Positions 1-6,276 of a DNA stretch of 56,583 bases are shown piece by piece (within the stretch, counting starts at the first letter, position 1; each line of letters starts with the position of its first letter). Where the stretch lies: assembly GCA_002427745.1 (NCBI GenBank), contig DIYF01000187.1, forward strand, positions 125,164-181,746, read 5' to 3'. The DNA is from Roseivirga sp. UBA6061 (GTDB lineage Bacteria > Bacteroidota > Bacteroidia > Cytophagales > Cyclobacteriaceae). The notes below the pieces were generated by a model that was not told the origin of the DNA, searched no databases, and was given only the letters and a program-made list of their open reading frames with translations. Made by a program: the position numbers and the translations under genes.

Positions 1-16
1 TATATTTCCTGAGGTA

Positions 17-868
17 TCAGAATTTCAGGCTGTTAATCAGCTGAGTGTTCAGGCGTACATAATCAGGGTTGCCACCGGCCTCAGCCAGTTTTTTCGATTC
101 TTTGGCAGCCGCTGCCGCATCTTCATTGTAGCCAAGTCTGGCCAGAATTTTGGCCTTCAGGTGAATCTCCCAGTATTTCTTGTTGTCTCCAGAGATTTCT
201 ATAGCCTTTTTAGACCAGGCCAGAGCCTTCTGATCATCTTTATGAGCGTCATAGTAGAAAGTGGCTGCCTGGAAGTAATCGGTGTCCTTTGCCGTATTTC
301 CGTCTATCAGGTGCTCTTTGATATAAGCCATTACCTGGGCTTCGGCATCGTTTTCAATAGTAAATACTGCCTTTGTCTTTTCCCATTTCATGTTCAGTTT
401 GGCAGAGTTCATTTTGAAATCAGAGAAGCTGACAGTGAATGTCTCATAGTGACTGCTAGGATGCTTGGTAGGCACGGTAAAGCGTAGAAAATCTTCCGCG
501 GCATCATAGCCGAGAGATCCCCACCAGGTCAGGTTCTTGCTCAGTATGATGGTCCACTCGTTTTCACCCGGAATAGAATAAAGGGCATATTCACCGGCAG
601 GTACCGGATTACCTTCAATCTTCACGTCCTGGCTGAAAGAGATTTTGGTAGAGGCATTGGCCCCGGTTCTCCATACTTCACCAAAGGGCACCAGACGTCC
701 GAATACCTTGCGGCCTTTTGCACTGGGGCGGGAGTAAACCACTTTTACATCTGCCAGACCCACTGTGCCTTTCAGTTCAAAGGTAGGGCTGCCTGCAGGC
801 ATTCTGAGTTGCGCCTGCACACTGTAGGCCGTAAGAATGGCCAATATCATAAGAGTAATTCGCTTCAT
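17..868 (-). CDS. DUF2911 protein with C-terminal TPR-like helices
   Basis: Exported protein of about 283 residues, function unknown. A signal peptide (MKRITLMILAIL, ending near VQAQ) is followed by a DUF2911 domain of about 150 residues with the family hallmarks 'YSRPSAKGRKVFG', 'WRTGANA' and 'GEYALYSIPG'. Residues from about 180 to the end are helical and look like TPR repeats (paired 'AATFYYDA', 'ALAWSKKAI'), which the two neighbouring paralogs lack. An in-frame ATG exists at 892, but a perfect -7 promoter element (890-897) overlaps it, so the ATG at 868 is chosen. First of three tandem DUF2911 genes, separated from the next by a terminator. The family is common in Bacteroidota; no biochemical role is claimed here. 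Confidence 0.85.
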   Translation of the reverse strand: MKRITLMILAILTAYSVQAQLRMPAGSPTFELKGTVGLADVKVVYSRPSAKGRKVFGRLVPFGEVWRTGANASTKISFSQDVKIEGNPVPAGEYALYSIPGENEWTIILSKNLTWWGSLGYDAAEDFLRFTVPTKHPSSHYETFTVSFSDFKMNSAKLNMKWEKTKAVFTIENDAEAQVMAYIKEHLIDGNTAKDTDYFQAATFYYDAHKDDQKALAWSKKAIEISGDNKKYWEIHLKAKILARLGYNEDAAAAAKESKKLAEAGGNPDYVRLNTQLINSLKF

Positions 869-889
869 TGTCTTTTTGTTTTTACATAC

Positions 890-897
890 CAAAACTA
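890..897 (-). promoter_or_regulatory. -7 promoter element TAGTTTTG
   Basis: Exact match to the Bacteroidota -7 consensus TAnnTTTG on the minus strand, about 22 nt upstream of the ATG at 868. It overlaps the alternative ATG at 892 and so argues against that start. No convincing -33 TTTG was found. Confidence 0.5.
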
Positions 898-930
898 TAA
901 AAAAAGCACCTATAGAAAACTATAGATGCT
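898..930 (-). terminator. Intrinsic terminator of the middle DUF2911 gene
   Basis: On the minus strand an AGCA/TGCT plus CTATAG/CTATAG stem with one mismatch and a 4-nt loop is followed by a run of seven T. It lies between the two DUF2911 genes and directly abuts the promoter of the next one. Confidence 0.75.
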
Positions 931-998
931 CGTTGATTTCATCAGGTCCGTTTCAAAAGTTTTGCCGGGGCAGTACTCATAACGGCCGCTGAAAATTC

Positions 999-1538
999 TT
1001 AGTTGGTTACTTCAATCTTGAATTTCACTGAAGTGTTTTCCCAGGCCAGCTCAAGGTTGGCATTGTCCTTGGCATTCTTATCGAAATCGGTCACGTTGAT
1101 CGTAAAAGTCTCGATTTTAGTAGCTGAAGTAGCAGGTGCTACTTTGAATGACAGGATGTTATTCTTTTCATCTACTCTGAAAGGGTTAGTTTCAGCAGTG
1201 TTATTATTCAGAATAATGGTCCACTCATCTTTACCGGGAATGGTGAAAAGGTTATAGTCACCGGCTTTTACTTCGTTGCCTGCCAGTTTCACGTCTTTCG
1301 AAAAAGAGATTACGGTCCGGGTATTGGCCCCGGTTCTCCATCTTTTTCCTACAGGGGTGAGAGAGGTGTACATATCTCTGCCGTCAAGGCTCGGACGAGA
1401 GTATTCAATTTTTACTTCGGTGAGTCCTACCATCTGGCTGATTTTCTGTAGTGGACTTGGCGCTGCATCCTGTGCTTTAAGTGTATTGACAGAAGCTACA
1501 AGGGCCATAGCAAGCAGTAGTGTAAAGATTCTTTTCAT
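999..1538 (-). CDS. DUF2911 protein
   Basis: Exported protein of 179 residues. It has a signal peptide (MKRIFTLLLAMALVASVNTLKAQ) and a single DUF2911 domain with 'YSRPSLDGRD', 'WRTGANT', 'GDYNLFTIPG' and a C-terminal 'DFDKNAKDNANLELAWENT' block shared almost exactly with the gene at 1628-2173, so the two are recent duplicates. The reading frame is open to 1592, but the leader would then precede the signal peptide and overlap the promoter, so the ATG at 1538 is preferred. It has its own promoter and terminator. Function unknown. Confidence 0.85.
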   Translation of the reverse strand: MKRIFTLLLAMALVASVNTLKAQDAAPSPLQKISQMVGLTEVKIEYSRPSLDGRDMYTSLTPVGKRWRTGANTRTVISFSKDVKLAGNEVKAGDYNLFTIPGKDEWTIILNNNTAETNPFRVDEKNNILSFKVAPATSATKIETFTINVTDFDKNAKDNANLELAWENTSVKFKIEVTN

Positions 1539-1563
1539 GGTTGTTGTTATTTCGTTATTGGCG

Positions 1564-1593
1564 CAAATATAAAAAGCCATCCCTGAATACAAT
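1564..1593 (-). promoter_or_regulatory. Promoter: -7 TATATTTG, -33 ATTG
   Basis: TATATTTG (1564-1571, minus strand) matches TAnnTTTG exactly. ATTG at 1590-1593 lies about 18 nt further upstream and is close to the -33 TTTG. It drives the gene starting at 1538 and overlaps the terminator hairpin of the upstream gene. Confidence 0.6.
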
Positions 1594-1606
1594 CAGAGAA
1601 GGCTTT
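1571..1606 (-). terminator. Intrinsic terminator of the first DUF2911 gene
   Basis: Minus-strand hairpin with AAAGCC/GGCTTT outer stem and TCTCTGA/TCAGGGA inner stem (one G-U pair, one internal mismatch) around a 6-nt loop, followed by T5. It ends the gene at 1628-2173 and shares bases with the next promoter. Confidence 0.8.
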
Positions 1607-1627
1607 GAATAATTTGGATACAGTGAC

Positions 1628-2173
1628 CTAGTTGTTAACTTTTATCGGGAATTTAACCGAGATATTGCCCCAGGCCAGCTCTATGTTGGCATTGTCCTTG
1701 GCGTTTTTATCAAAGTCGGTCATGTTGATGGTAAAAGTTTCTACTGAGGTTTGGCTGGTAGTCGCTTTAGCCTTGATGCGCAGTACATCATTAGACTTAT
1801 TGTATTGCGTTCCCCATTTGTCAGTTACACTATTGAAAATGATAGTCCATTCTCCGTTACCCGGAATTGAATAGAGTGAATACTGGCCAGCTTTAAGGCT
1901 CTGTCCACCTACCACTACATCTTTACTAAAACTGATGAGTGTGTTGTTATTCGCACCGGTTCTCCATACTTCGCCATTTGGCCTGTCATTCACCAGCGTG
2001 CTTACTTCTCTGCCATCCAGACTGGGTCTGTGATAGACAATCTCCATTTGTGTGTTGCCTATTGCCTGAGAAACAGTAGCCTTGGGACTGGCAGCCGGCC
2101 CGCGTTGAGCCATTACCGATTGTGCAGCCATTAAAAGGCTCATGCTAAAAAGTAGAGTGAATATTTTTTTCAT
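1628..2173 (-). CDS. DUF2911 protein
   Basis: Exported protein of 181 residues with a signal peptide (MKKIFTLLFSMSLLMAAQSVMAQ) and one DUF2911 domain: 'YHRPSLDGRE', 'WRTGANN', 'GQYSLYSIPG'. Its closest relative is the next gene, with which it shares a near-identical C-terminal block. It is the most upstream of the three leftward tandem copies. The ATG at 2173 directly starts the signal peptide. No recognisable -7 element was found upstream. Function unknown. Confidence 0.85.
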   Translation of the reverse strand: MKKIFTLLFSMSLLMAAQSVMAQRGPAASPKATVSQAIGNTQMEIVYHRPSLDGREVSTLVNDRPNGEVWRTGANNNTLISFSKDVVVGGQSLKAGQYSLYSIPGNGEWTIIFNSVTDKWGTQYNKSNDVLRIKAKATTSQTSVETFTINMTDFDKNAKDNANIELAWGNISVKFPIKVNN

Positions 2174-2291
2174 GGAATTTTTGTTTGTTTTAGCCTCTTT
2201 TACTGAAATGACTGCAATAGGTTCCCGCTATTTGATGAATGAATCAGATTGAACCGATGTGTACAGCCTTTATTAAGACAAACGACATGCT

Positions 2292-2909
2292 ATGAAGCTC
2301 GAACGCGACTTTTATGAACGTAATGATGTAGTCAAAATCGCACAGGACTTATTGGGTAAAACACTGGTTACGAGCCTTAATGGCCAGTACACAGCCGGTA
2401 AGATCACAGAGCTGGAAGCTTATGCCGGCAGGGATGATAAGGCATGTCATGCGAATGACGGTTTGCGCACAAAACGTACAGAAGCCATGTACTGGCAGGG
2501 AGGAACCGCCTATGTCTACCTATGTTATGGCATACATCATTTGTTCAATGTGGTCACCAACAGGGAAGGGCTGGCTGATGCTGTTTTGATCAGGGCTATT
2601 GAGCCGCTGGAAGGCCTGGAACTTATGCAGGCCAGAAGGAAAAAACCGAAGCCAGACAAAACACTCAGCTCAGGTCCGGGCACCCTGAGTGCAGCACTGG
2701 GTATCAATACCCAACAGCATTATGGCCTGGATCTGCTTGGAGACACAATCTGGATAGAAGATGCTCCGGCTGTACGAAAGAGCGACAGGGTGGTGTCTAC
2801 CCGTATCGGGGTAGAATATGCAGAAGAAGATGCCCTGAAACCATGGCGCTTCTACTTAAAGGACACAAAATGGGTGTCTAAGAAACTAAAAGAAGATAAG
2901 GTTATGTAG
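2292..2909 (+). CDS. DNA-3-methyladenine glycosylase (AAG/MPG family)
   Basis: Cytoplasmic base-excision repair enzyme of 205 residues that removes alkylated or deaminated purines from DNA. The family landmarks are present in order: 'ITELEAY' (38-44) with the expected catalytic Glu42 and the intercalating Tyr44, 'GTAYVYLCYG' (71-80), 'RAIEPLEG' (101-108), 'SGPGTLSAALGI' (127-138) and 'STRIGV' (169-174). Full length for the bacterial family, with no truncation. It stands alone between the DUF2911 cluster and the metal genes, and nothing in the sequence ties it to either. Confidence 0.93.
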   Translation: MKLERDFYERNDVVKIAQDLLGKTLVTSLNGQYTAGKITELEAYAGRDDKACHANDGLRTKRTEAMYWQGGTAYVYLCYGIHHLFNVVTNREGLADAVLIRAIEPLEGLELMQARRKKPKPDKTLSSGPGTLSAALGINTQQHYGLDLLGDTIWIEDAPAVRKSDRVVSTRIGVEYAEEDALKPWRFYLKDTKWVSKKLKEDKVM

Positions 2910-3026
2910 CATAGGTAACCGGGGTTGCTTGAATAATGACCTATGGAGCGGATCAGCGGATGCCTTTGTCATGAGAAGTATATGTGCCTGTCTTTTGCGG
3001 TAGACAATCTTCCGACCAGTCAGTCT

Positions 3027-3048
3027 TATTTATGCAACGATGTTGCAT
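3027..3048 (+). promoter_or_regulatory. Zur-like operator 1 with overlapping -7 element
   Basis: Perfect 7-3-7 palindrome ATGCAACGATGTTGCAT at 3032-3048, ending 81 nt before the CxxC protein gene at 3130. TATTTATG (3027-3034), a 7/8 match to TAnnTTTG, shares its last three bases with the operator, so a bound repressor would cover the -7 element. Confidence 0.75.
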
Positions 3049-3129
3049 AGATTTTGTAAACTCAGTAGTTTTAATCAGCCATAATCTGTGCTAAAGATAG
3101 CATAGAGAAAGTTTAAGCTGACAATAACT

Positions 3130-3561
3130 ATGAGAGTTAAACTTCTGATTCTATTTCTATTAACCTTTGCAAGTTACCAGGACAACACACCTGAAGGCTG
3201 GCATATTTTCAGCGAGGTCGAGTTTGTTCCTAAGTTTTTTGAAGAGGCCGGAGGTCATTTGGCCGTTCCAAAAGTCACGGAAGAACTAAAGCTCATTGAA
3301 GGAACTGAGGTAGAGTTATCAGGCTTCTATATCCCACTGGAGCTGGATTCTTCCATTATGCTTTCCGCTCTGCCATATAGCTCTTGTTTTTTCTGTGGGG
3401 GAGGTGGCCCTGAAACAGTAGCGGAAGTACAGGTTTTCCCTTTGCCCAAAAAACTGGCTCCTGATGCTTTTTTGAGGGTAAGAGGCAAGCTTAAGTTCAA
3501 TGATTCAGATCTGACTCATCTGAATTTCATACTTGAAGACGCCAGTGTGATTAAGCGCTGA
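3130..3561 (+). CDS. Exported CxxC protein (DUF3299-like), operator-controlled
   Basis: Protein of 143 residues with an N-terminal hydrophobic leader, probably periplasmic. The core 'EGTEVELSGFYIPLE' through 'LRVRGKLKF' looks like a small beta-barrel of OB type, and the most conserved block is 'SSCFFCGGGGPETVAEV' with Cys86 and Cys89. A paralog with the cysteines at the same residue numbers is encoded at 31591-32022, about 28 kb away. Both sit behind the same 17-bp operator, which suggests induction on metal limitation. The CxxC could bind metal or be redox-active; the sequence does not decide. Assignment to the DUF3299-like group is from memory of the motif. Confidence 0.75.
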   Translation: MRVKLLILFLLTFASYQDNTPEGWHIFSEVEFVPKFFEEAGGHLAVPKVTEELKLIEGTEVELSGFYIPLELDSSIMLSALPYSSCFFCGGGGPETVAEVQVFPLPKKLAPDAFLRVRGKLKFNDSDLTHLNFILEDASVIKR

Positions 3562-3617
3562 TGTGGATATACAATCGGCAGAATCCCTTAGGTTTCCTTT
3601 ATTACGCTTTGTGAGAT

Positions 3618-4010
3618 TCAATCGGTAGTACAGCAGTCGTCTTTGCATTTACAATACTTCTGATTGTAAATATGTAGTACTGCTATGATGAGTGCAGGAA
3701 TGTACACTGATGCTTCCGGCAAATGCTTTACTTCAAAGGTTTCATTCAGGATTGCCAAAAGCAGTACAGACCATGTTGACCATAAGGCTATTTTCATCCA
3801 GTTTTTCACAGTGGTCTTCAGCGTCAGATAGATAGCTCCGAAGGAAATGACTATGAAGACATAATCAATCATGTGATACCATTCAGGCACGTAGACAGAA
3901 CCCGCCTTCGCCAAAAATATGAATGGAGTTGCCATGCAGTGCAGCGCACATAAGCCGCTGGTGGCTGCTCCAATGGTATCGGGCATTCTGAGCCTTTGGA
4001 TTTGAATCAT
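3618..4010 (-). CDS. MerC-family membrane protein
   Basis: Inner-membrane protein of 130 residues with about four transmembrane segments. It carries the MerC motif 'SGLCALHCMATPF' (Cys21, Cys25) at the start of the first helix and a Cys-rich tail 'KYCKCKDDCCTTD' (Cys120, 122, 126, 127). MerC proteins move soft metal ions across the membrane; outside mercury operons they are often linked to zinc or other metals. It is divergent from the fur gene, and the 83-nt gap holds two operators, one overlapping a perfect -7 element (TATTTTTG, 4041-4048). No other mercury-resistance gene is nearby, so zinc or another nutrient metal is the likelier substrate. Confidence 0.85.
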   Translation of the reverse strand: MIQIQRLRMPDTIGAATSGLCALHCMATPFIFLAKAGSVYVPEWYHMIDYVFIVISFGAIYLTLKTTVKNWMKIALWSTWSVLLLAILNETFEVKHLPEASVYIPALIIAVLHIYNQKYCKCKDDCCTTD

Positions 4011-4026
4011 GAATCTGATCTATTTT

Positions 4027-4048
4027 TTGCAATAATGTTGCAAAAATA
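4027..4048 (-). promoter_or_regulatory. Zur-like operator 2 and merC -7 element
   Basis: TTGCAATAATGTTGCAA at 4027-4043, 17 nt from the merC ATG. On the minus strand TATTTTTG (4041-4048) is an exact -7 element whose last three bases are the first of the operator, so transcription would start inside the operator. Confidence 0.8.
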
Positions 4049-4064
4049 AGAAAGTGAATTGTAG

Positions 4065-4081
4065 GTGCAACGTTGTTGCAA
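4065..4081. promoter_or_regulatory. Zur-like operator 3 in the merC-fur intergenic region
   Basis: GTGCAACGTTGTTGCAA, centred 38 bp from operator 2. For merC it covers the -33 region. For fur it lies between a possible -33 (ATTG, 4058-4061) and a 7/8 -7 element (TATATTTA, 4082-4089). The arrangement fits joint autoregulation of both genes. Confidence 0.75.
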
Positions 4082-4093
4082 TATATTTATGGC

Positions 4094-4468
4094 ATGGGTA
4101 CAATGAGAAAAACGAAATCGGTCGATGCTCTGCTTAAATTGTTTCAGGAACCTAACAAAGCCATATCCATAGGAGAGTTTGTAGAGGCGCTTCGTGGCGA
4201 AATGAACAGAACCACCGTATATCGCATTCTCGATCGTCTCGAAAAAAATGGCACACTGCACTCTTTTGTAGGAAAAGACGGGGTAAGGTGGTATGCTCTC
4301 TGGCATGGATCGACTTCGGCTGCCCATCATCATCCACATTTTCAATGTAAGGAGTGTGGTAAAATGGAGTGTCTCTCAGACCACCTGGCAATTCCAAGCA
4401 TACCGGATTACAAAGCAGAATCTGTATCTCTTTTATTTATCGGGAGCTGCAGGGACTGTTGCGAGTAG
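4094..4468 (+). CDS. Fur-family repressor, Zur-like
   Basis: Metal-sensing transcription regulator of 124 residues from the ATG at 4094. The winged helix is at residues 8-60 with 'NRTTVYRILDRLEKNG' as recognition helix and wing entry. A His cluster (residues 78-80 and 82) precedes the structural zinc site 'CKEC' (85-88), and the partner cysteines are in 'SCRDCC' (119-123). An upstream in-frame ATG (4073) lies inside operator 3 and is unlikely to be used; 4103 is also possible. It is divergent from merC with two operators between. It is the better of the two Fur paralogs here to be the zinc repressor of the operator set, but no metal is proven. Confidence 0.88.
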   Translation: MGTMRKTKSVDALLKLFQEPNKAISIGEFVEALRGEMNRTTVYRILDRLEKNGTLHSFVGKDGVRWYALWHGSTSAAHHHPHFQCKECGKMECLSDHLAIPSIPDYKAESVSLLFIGSCRDCCE

Positions 4469-4505
4469 ACAGCAATGCCGTGGTACCAACAAGTCTGAAT
4501 ATCCC

Positions 4506-5432
4506 CTAATTCTGATTTTCTATCTCCGGCTTTATAACTGAGATGCTGTCTTGAATGACTTGTTCCAGTAGAGAGGTTTCACTTCCGGGACCTACGGTGA
4601 GCAATTTTGCCCCTGTAGTAGGAACACCGTAAAATGGTCTTATGCGTACTTTGCCATCAGGTGTACGCTCAAAGTAGGTATATTCTTCTTTGCCTGCGAT
4701 TTGAGTGCAGCCTTTAACACGAAGAATGCTTCCGGGCAGGCTGTTACAAATACTGTGGATACAGCTTTCATCCGGCAAACCGGGAAGATCTGCAGAGCAG
4801 GAAGACCAGTGGGCTTTGAGATGGTCAAACTGTCGGGCGTTGTTTTCAGAAGGAGAAAGCGAAGGAAGGAGCGAAGCATCAATCATATCCATGGTAATAA
4901 TCTGAGCCAGAGGGTTGAACCTCTGGATGTCCTTCACCACGTATGCCTGTCGGTCAGCGGAAGCTTCTTCAGTATGGGTCAGTACAATGAGAGACGAGAC
5001 CTGTATCTGGTTGGCTTCCAGCTCATTGTGCTCTCCCCGTTGTTGCCAGTTTTTGACGTCTACCACTGAAACCTGGACAGGAGGCAGGTATCGCTCATCA
5101 AGGCCTACCCCCAGAAAGCCCATTAAAGAACAGGCATCGGAAGTACCATTGGCTTCTATCAGGGTAATGCCATGGGGCCGCTCAGGTATGGTGTTGACGT
5201 AGTACCTCAGCTCGCCAATGCCACTACAGCAAATACAACTGCCGTTAAGTGGTACCACCTGTTCAGAGTTTACCTGATCCATAAGCTGCTGTACATCAAG
5301 GTGAGCATTTTCATAGTCATTCAGAATGACATAGGGAGTCCAGCCACTGTTGATATAGCTTGTCAGGAGGTGTTTTAATAAAGTGGTTTTTCCTGCACCT
5401 AAAAAACCCACAACTGTGATGATCGCTTCCAT
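4506..5432 (-). CDS. CobW/COG0523-family GTPase, divergent
   Basis: P-loop GTPase of 308 residues, a putative metal chaperone or allocator. Walker A is '[11 protein letters not shown]' (9-19), the metal-binding CxCC motif is 'CICC' (66-69) and the switch-II-like strand is 'LIEANGTSD' (91-99). The guanine-specificity motif, NKxD in the family, reads 'LTHTEE' (151-156), so base specificity may be altered. The CobW C-terminal domain follows from about residue 235. It is convergent with fur and has its own promoter but no operator, unlike the second GTPase at 32384. Its tie to the zinc set is therefore by position only. Confidence 0.85.
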   Translation of the reverse strand: MEAIITVVGFLGAGKTTLLKHLLTSYINSGWTPYVILNDYENAHLDVQQLMDQVNSEQVVPLNGSCICCSGIGELRYYVNTIPERPHGITLIEANGTSDACSLMGFLGVGLDERYLPPVQVSVVDVKNWQQRGEHNELEANQIQVSSLIVLTHTEEASADRQAYVVKDIQRFNPLAQIITMDMIDASLLPSLSPSENNARQFDHLKAHWSSCSADLPGLPDESCIHSICNSLPGSILRVKGCTQIAGKEEYTYFERTPDGKVRIRPFYGVPTTGAKLLTVGPGSETSLLEQVIQDSISVIKPEIENQN

Positions 5433-5439
5433 ATTGCTG

Positions 5440-5447
5440 CAAATGTA
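5440..5447 (-). promoter_or_regulatory. -7 promoter element TACATTTG of the CobW gene
   Basis: Exact TAnnTTTG match 7 nt upstream of the ATG at 5432. Transcription would start at or next to the start codon, giving a leaderless or nearly leaderless message. No -33 element was recognised. Confidence 0.45.
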
Positions 5448-5603
5448 TGTTATTGGAGAAACATCTTAGAGATGTCCGGTCTGTATTTGAATGGTGGTTT
5501 ACCCGGGTAGTGTCCGGAAGTACCCTGTGTGATTTTGTGAAATACACTTCAAAGCCAGTGCCAGGCGTTTAAGGGAAACCACCTGGTGGGTAAAGATGAG
5601 AGA

Positions 5604-5640
5604 TTAAAAGGCAGGATACCTGAAATACCCTGCCTTTTAG
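5604..5640 (-). terminator. Intrinsic terminator of the TonB receptor-lipoprotein operon
   Basis: An 11-bp stem (AAAAGGCAGG paired with CCTGCCTTTT plus one flanking pair) around a 13-nt loop, starting 2 nt past the stop codon of the lipoprotein gene. Read on the minus strand it ends in a T-rich tail. It separates this operon from the CobW gene. Confidence 0.8.
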
Positions 5641-5642
5641 AA

Positions 5643-6269
5643 TTATTGAATATTCAGCACAAAAGTGAGATCGAAGTCAGTATCTCCGTCATTAACTCCT
5701 GAAGTAGAAGTCTTTACATTTGGCTGGTGCTGTAATCTTGCACGGAAAGAAGCTCCCGTGGTGGCACTTCCGGCAGTCCAGGTAGTGCTCAATCCAACAG
5801 GGTTGTTGTTTTCATCCATGTCGTTGTAGTTAATCGCGTCAGAGGCGTTATCGAAGTTGCCATCGCCTGCAGGGTTGGTAAATACATCGTTGGTGAAAGA
5901 GAAGAAGAACTGGTGCTCATGATCTTCATCCACGATTTCTGCCCCGATATCTTCTACATCGGTAGGGTCAAGGGCATTCAATATTTCATAAGTGAGCGTA
6001 TAAGTCGCTCCAGCAGTCAATGTAATGTCATCGAGAACCTGCAACTCCTGGACACCTACTCCGTCAGGGTCTTCGGCACGGGCTCTTACCACGTCAGTTG
6101 CATCTGCATTGTTGGTAAAAATAAGCGTGACATTGGTAAATACCTCCAACTCATTTTCTTCTTCAGGAGCGTCATCATCTCCACAGGCACCCAGGAAAAG
6201 TACTCCCAGAACCATGAAGTACAAACTGTACTTTCTTACAAATTTTAGCATGTTAACTTTCATTTTCAT
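5643..6269 (-). CDS. Lipoprotein, last gene of the TonB receptor operon
   Basis: Surface or periplasmic lipoprotein of 208 residues. A signal peptide ends in lipobox 'LGAC' with Cys29, then an acidic linker 'GDDDAPEEEN' and a beta-rich domain. It is homologous to the lipoprotein at 9560-10147: shared blocks are 'FTNNADATDVV' / 'FTNTADASDVV', 'EHQFFF' / 'EHQVFF', 'NNPVGL' / 'NNPIGL' and a terminal 'NIQ' / 'TIQ'. Starts 7 nt after the receptor's stop codon, so co-transcribed with it. Such lipoproteins often sit beside TonB receptors in Bacteroidota, where a substrate-capture role is plausible but unproven here. Confidence 0.8.
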   Translation of the reverse strand: MKMKVNMLKFVRKYSLYFMVLGVLFLGACGDDDAPEEENELEVFTNVTLIFTNNADATDVVRARAEDPDGVGVQELQVLDDITLTAGATYTLTYEILNALDPTDVEDIGAEIVDEDHEHQFFFSFTNDVFTNPAGDGNFDNASDAINYNDMDENNNPVGLSTTWTAGSATTGASFRARLQHQPNVKTSTSGVNDGDTDFDLTFVLNIQ

Positions 6270-6276
6270 ATGTAGA

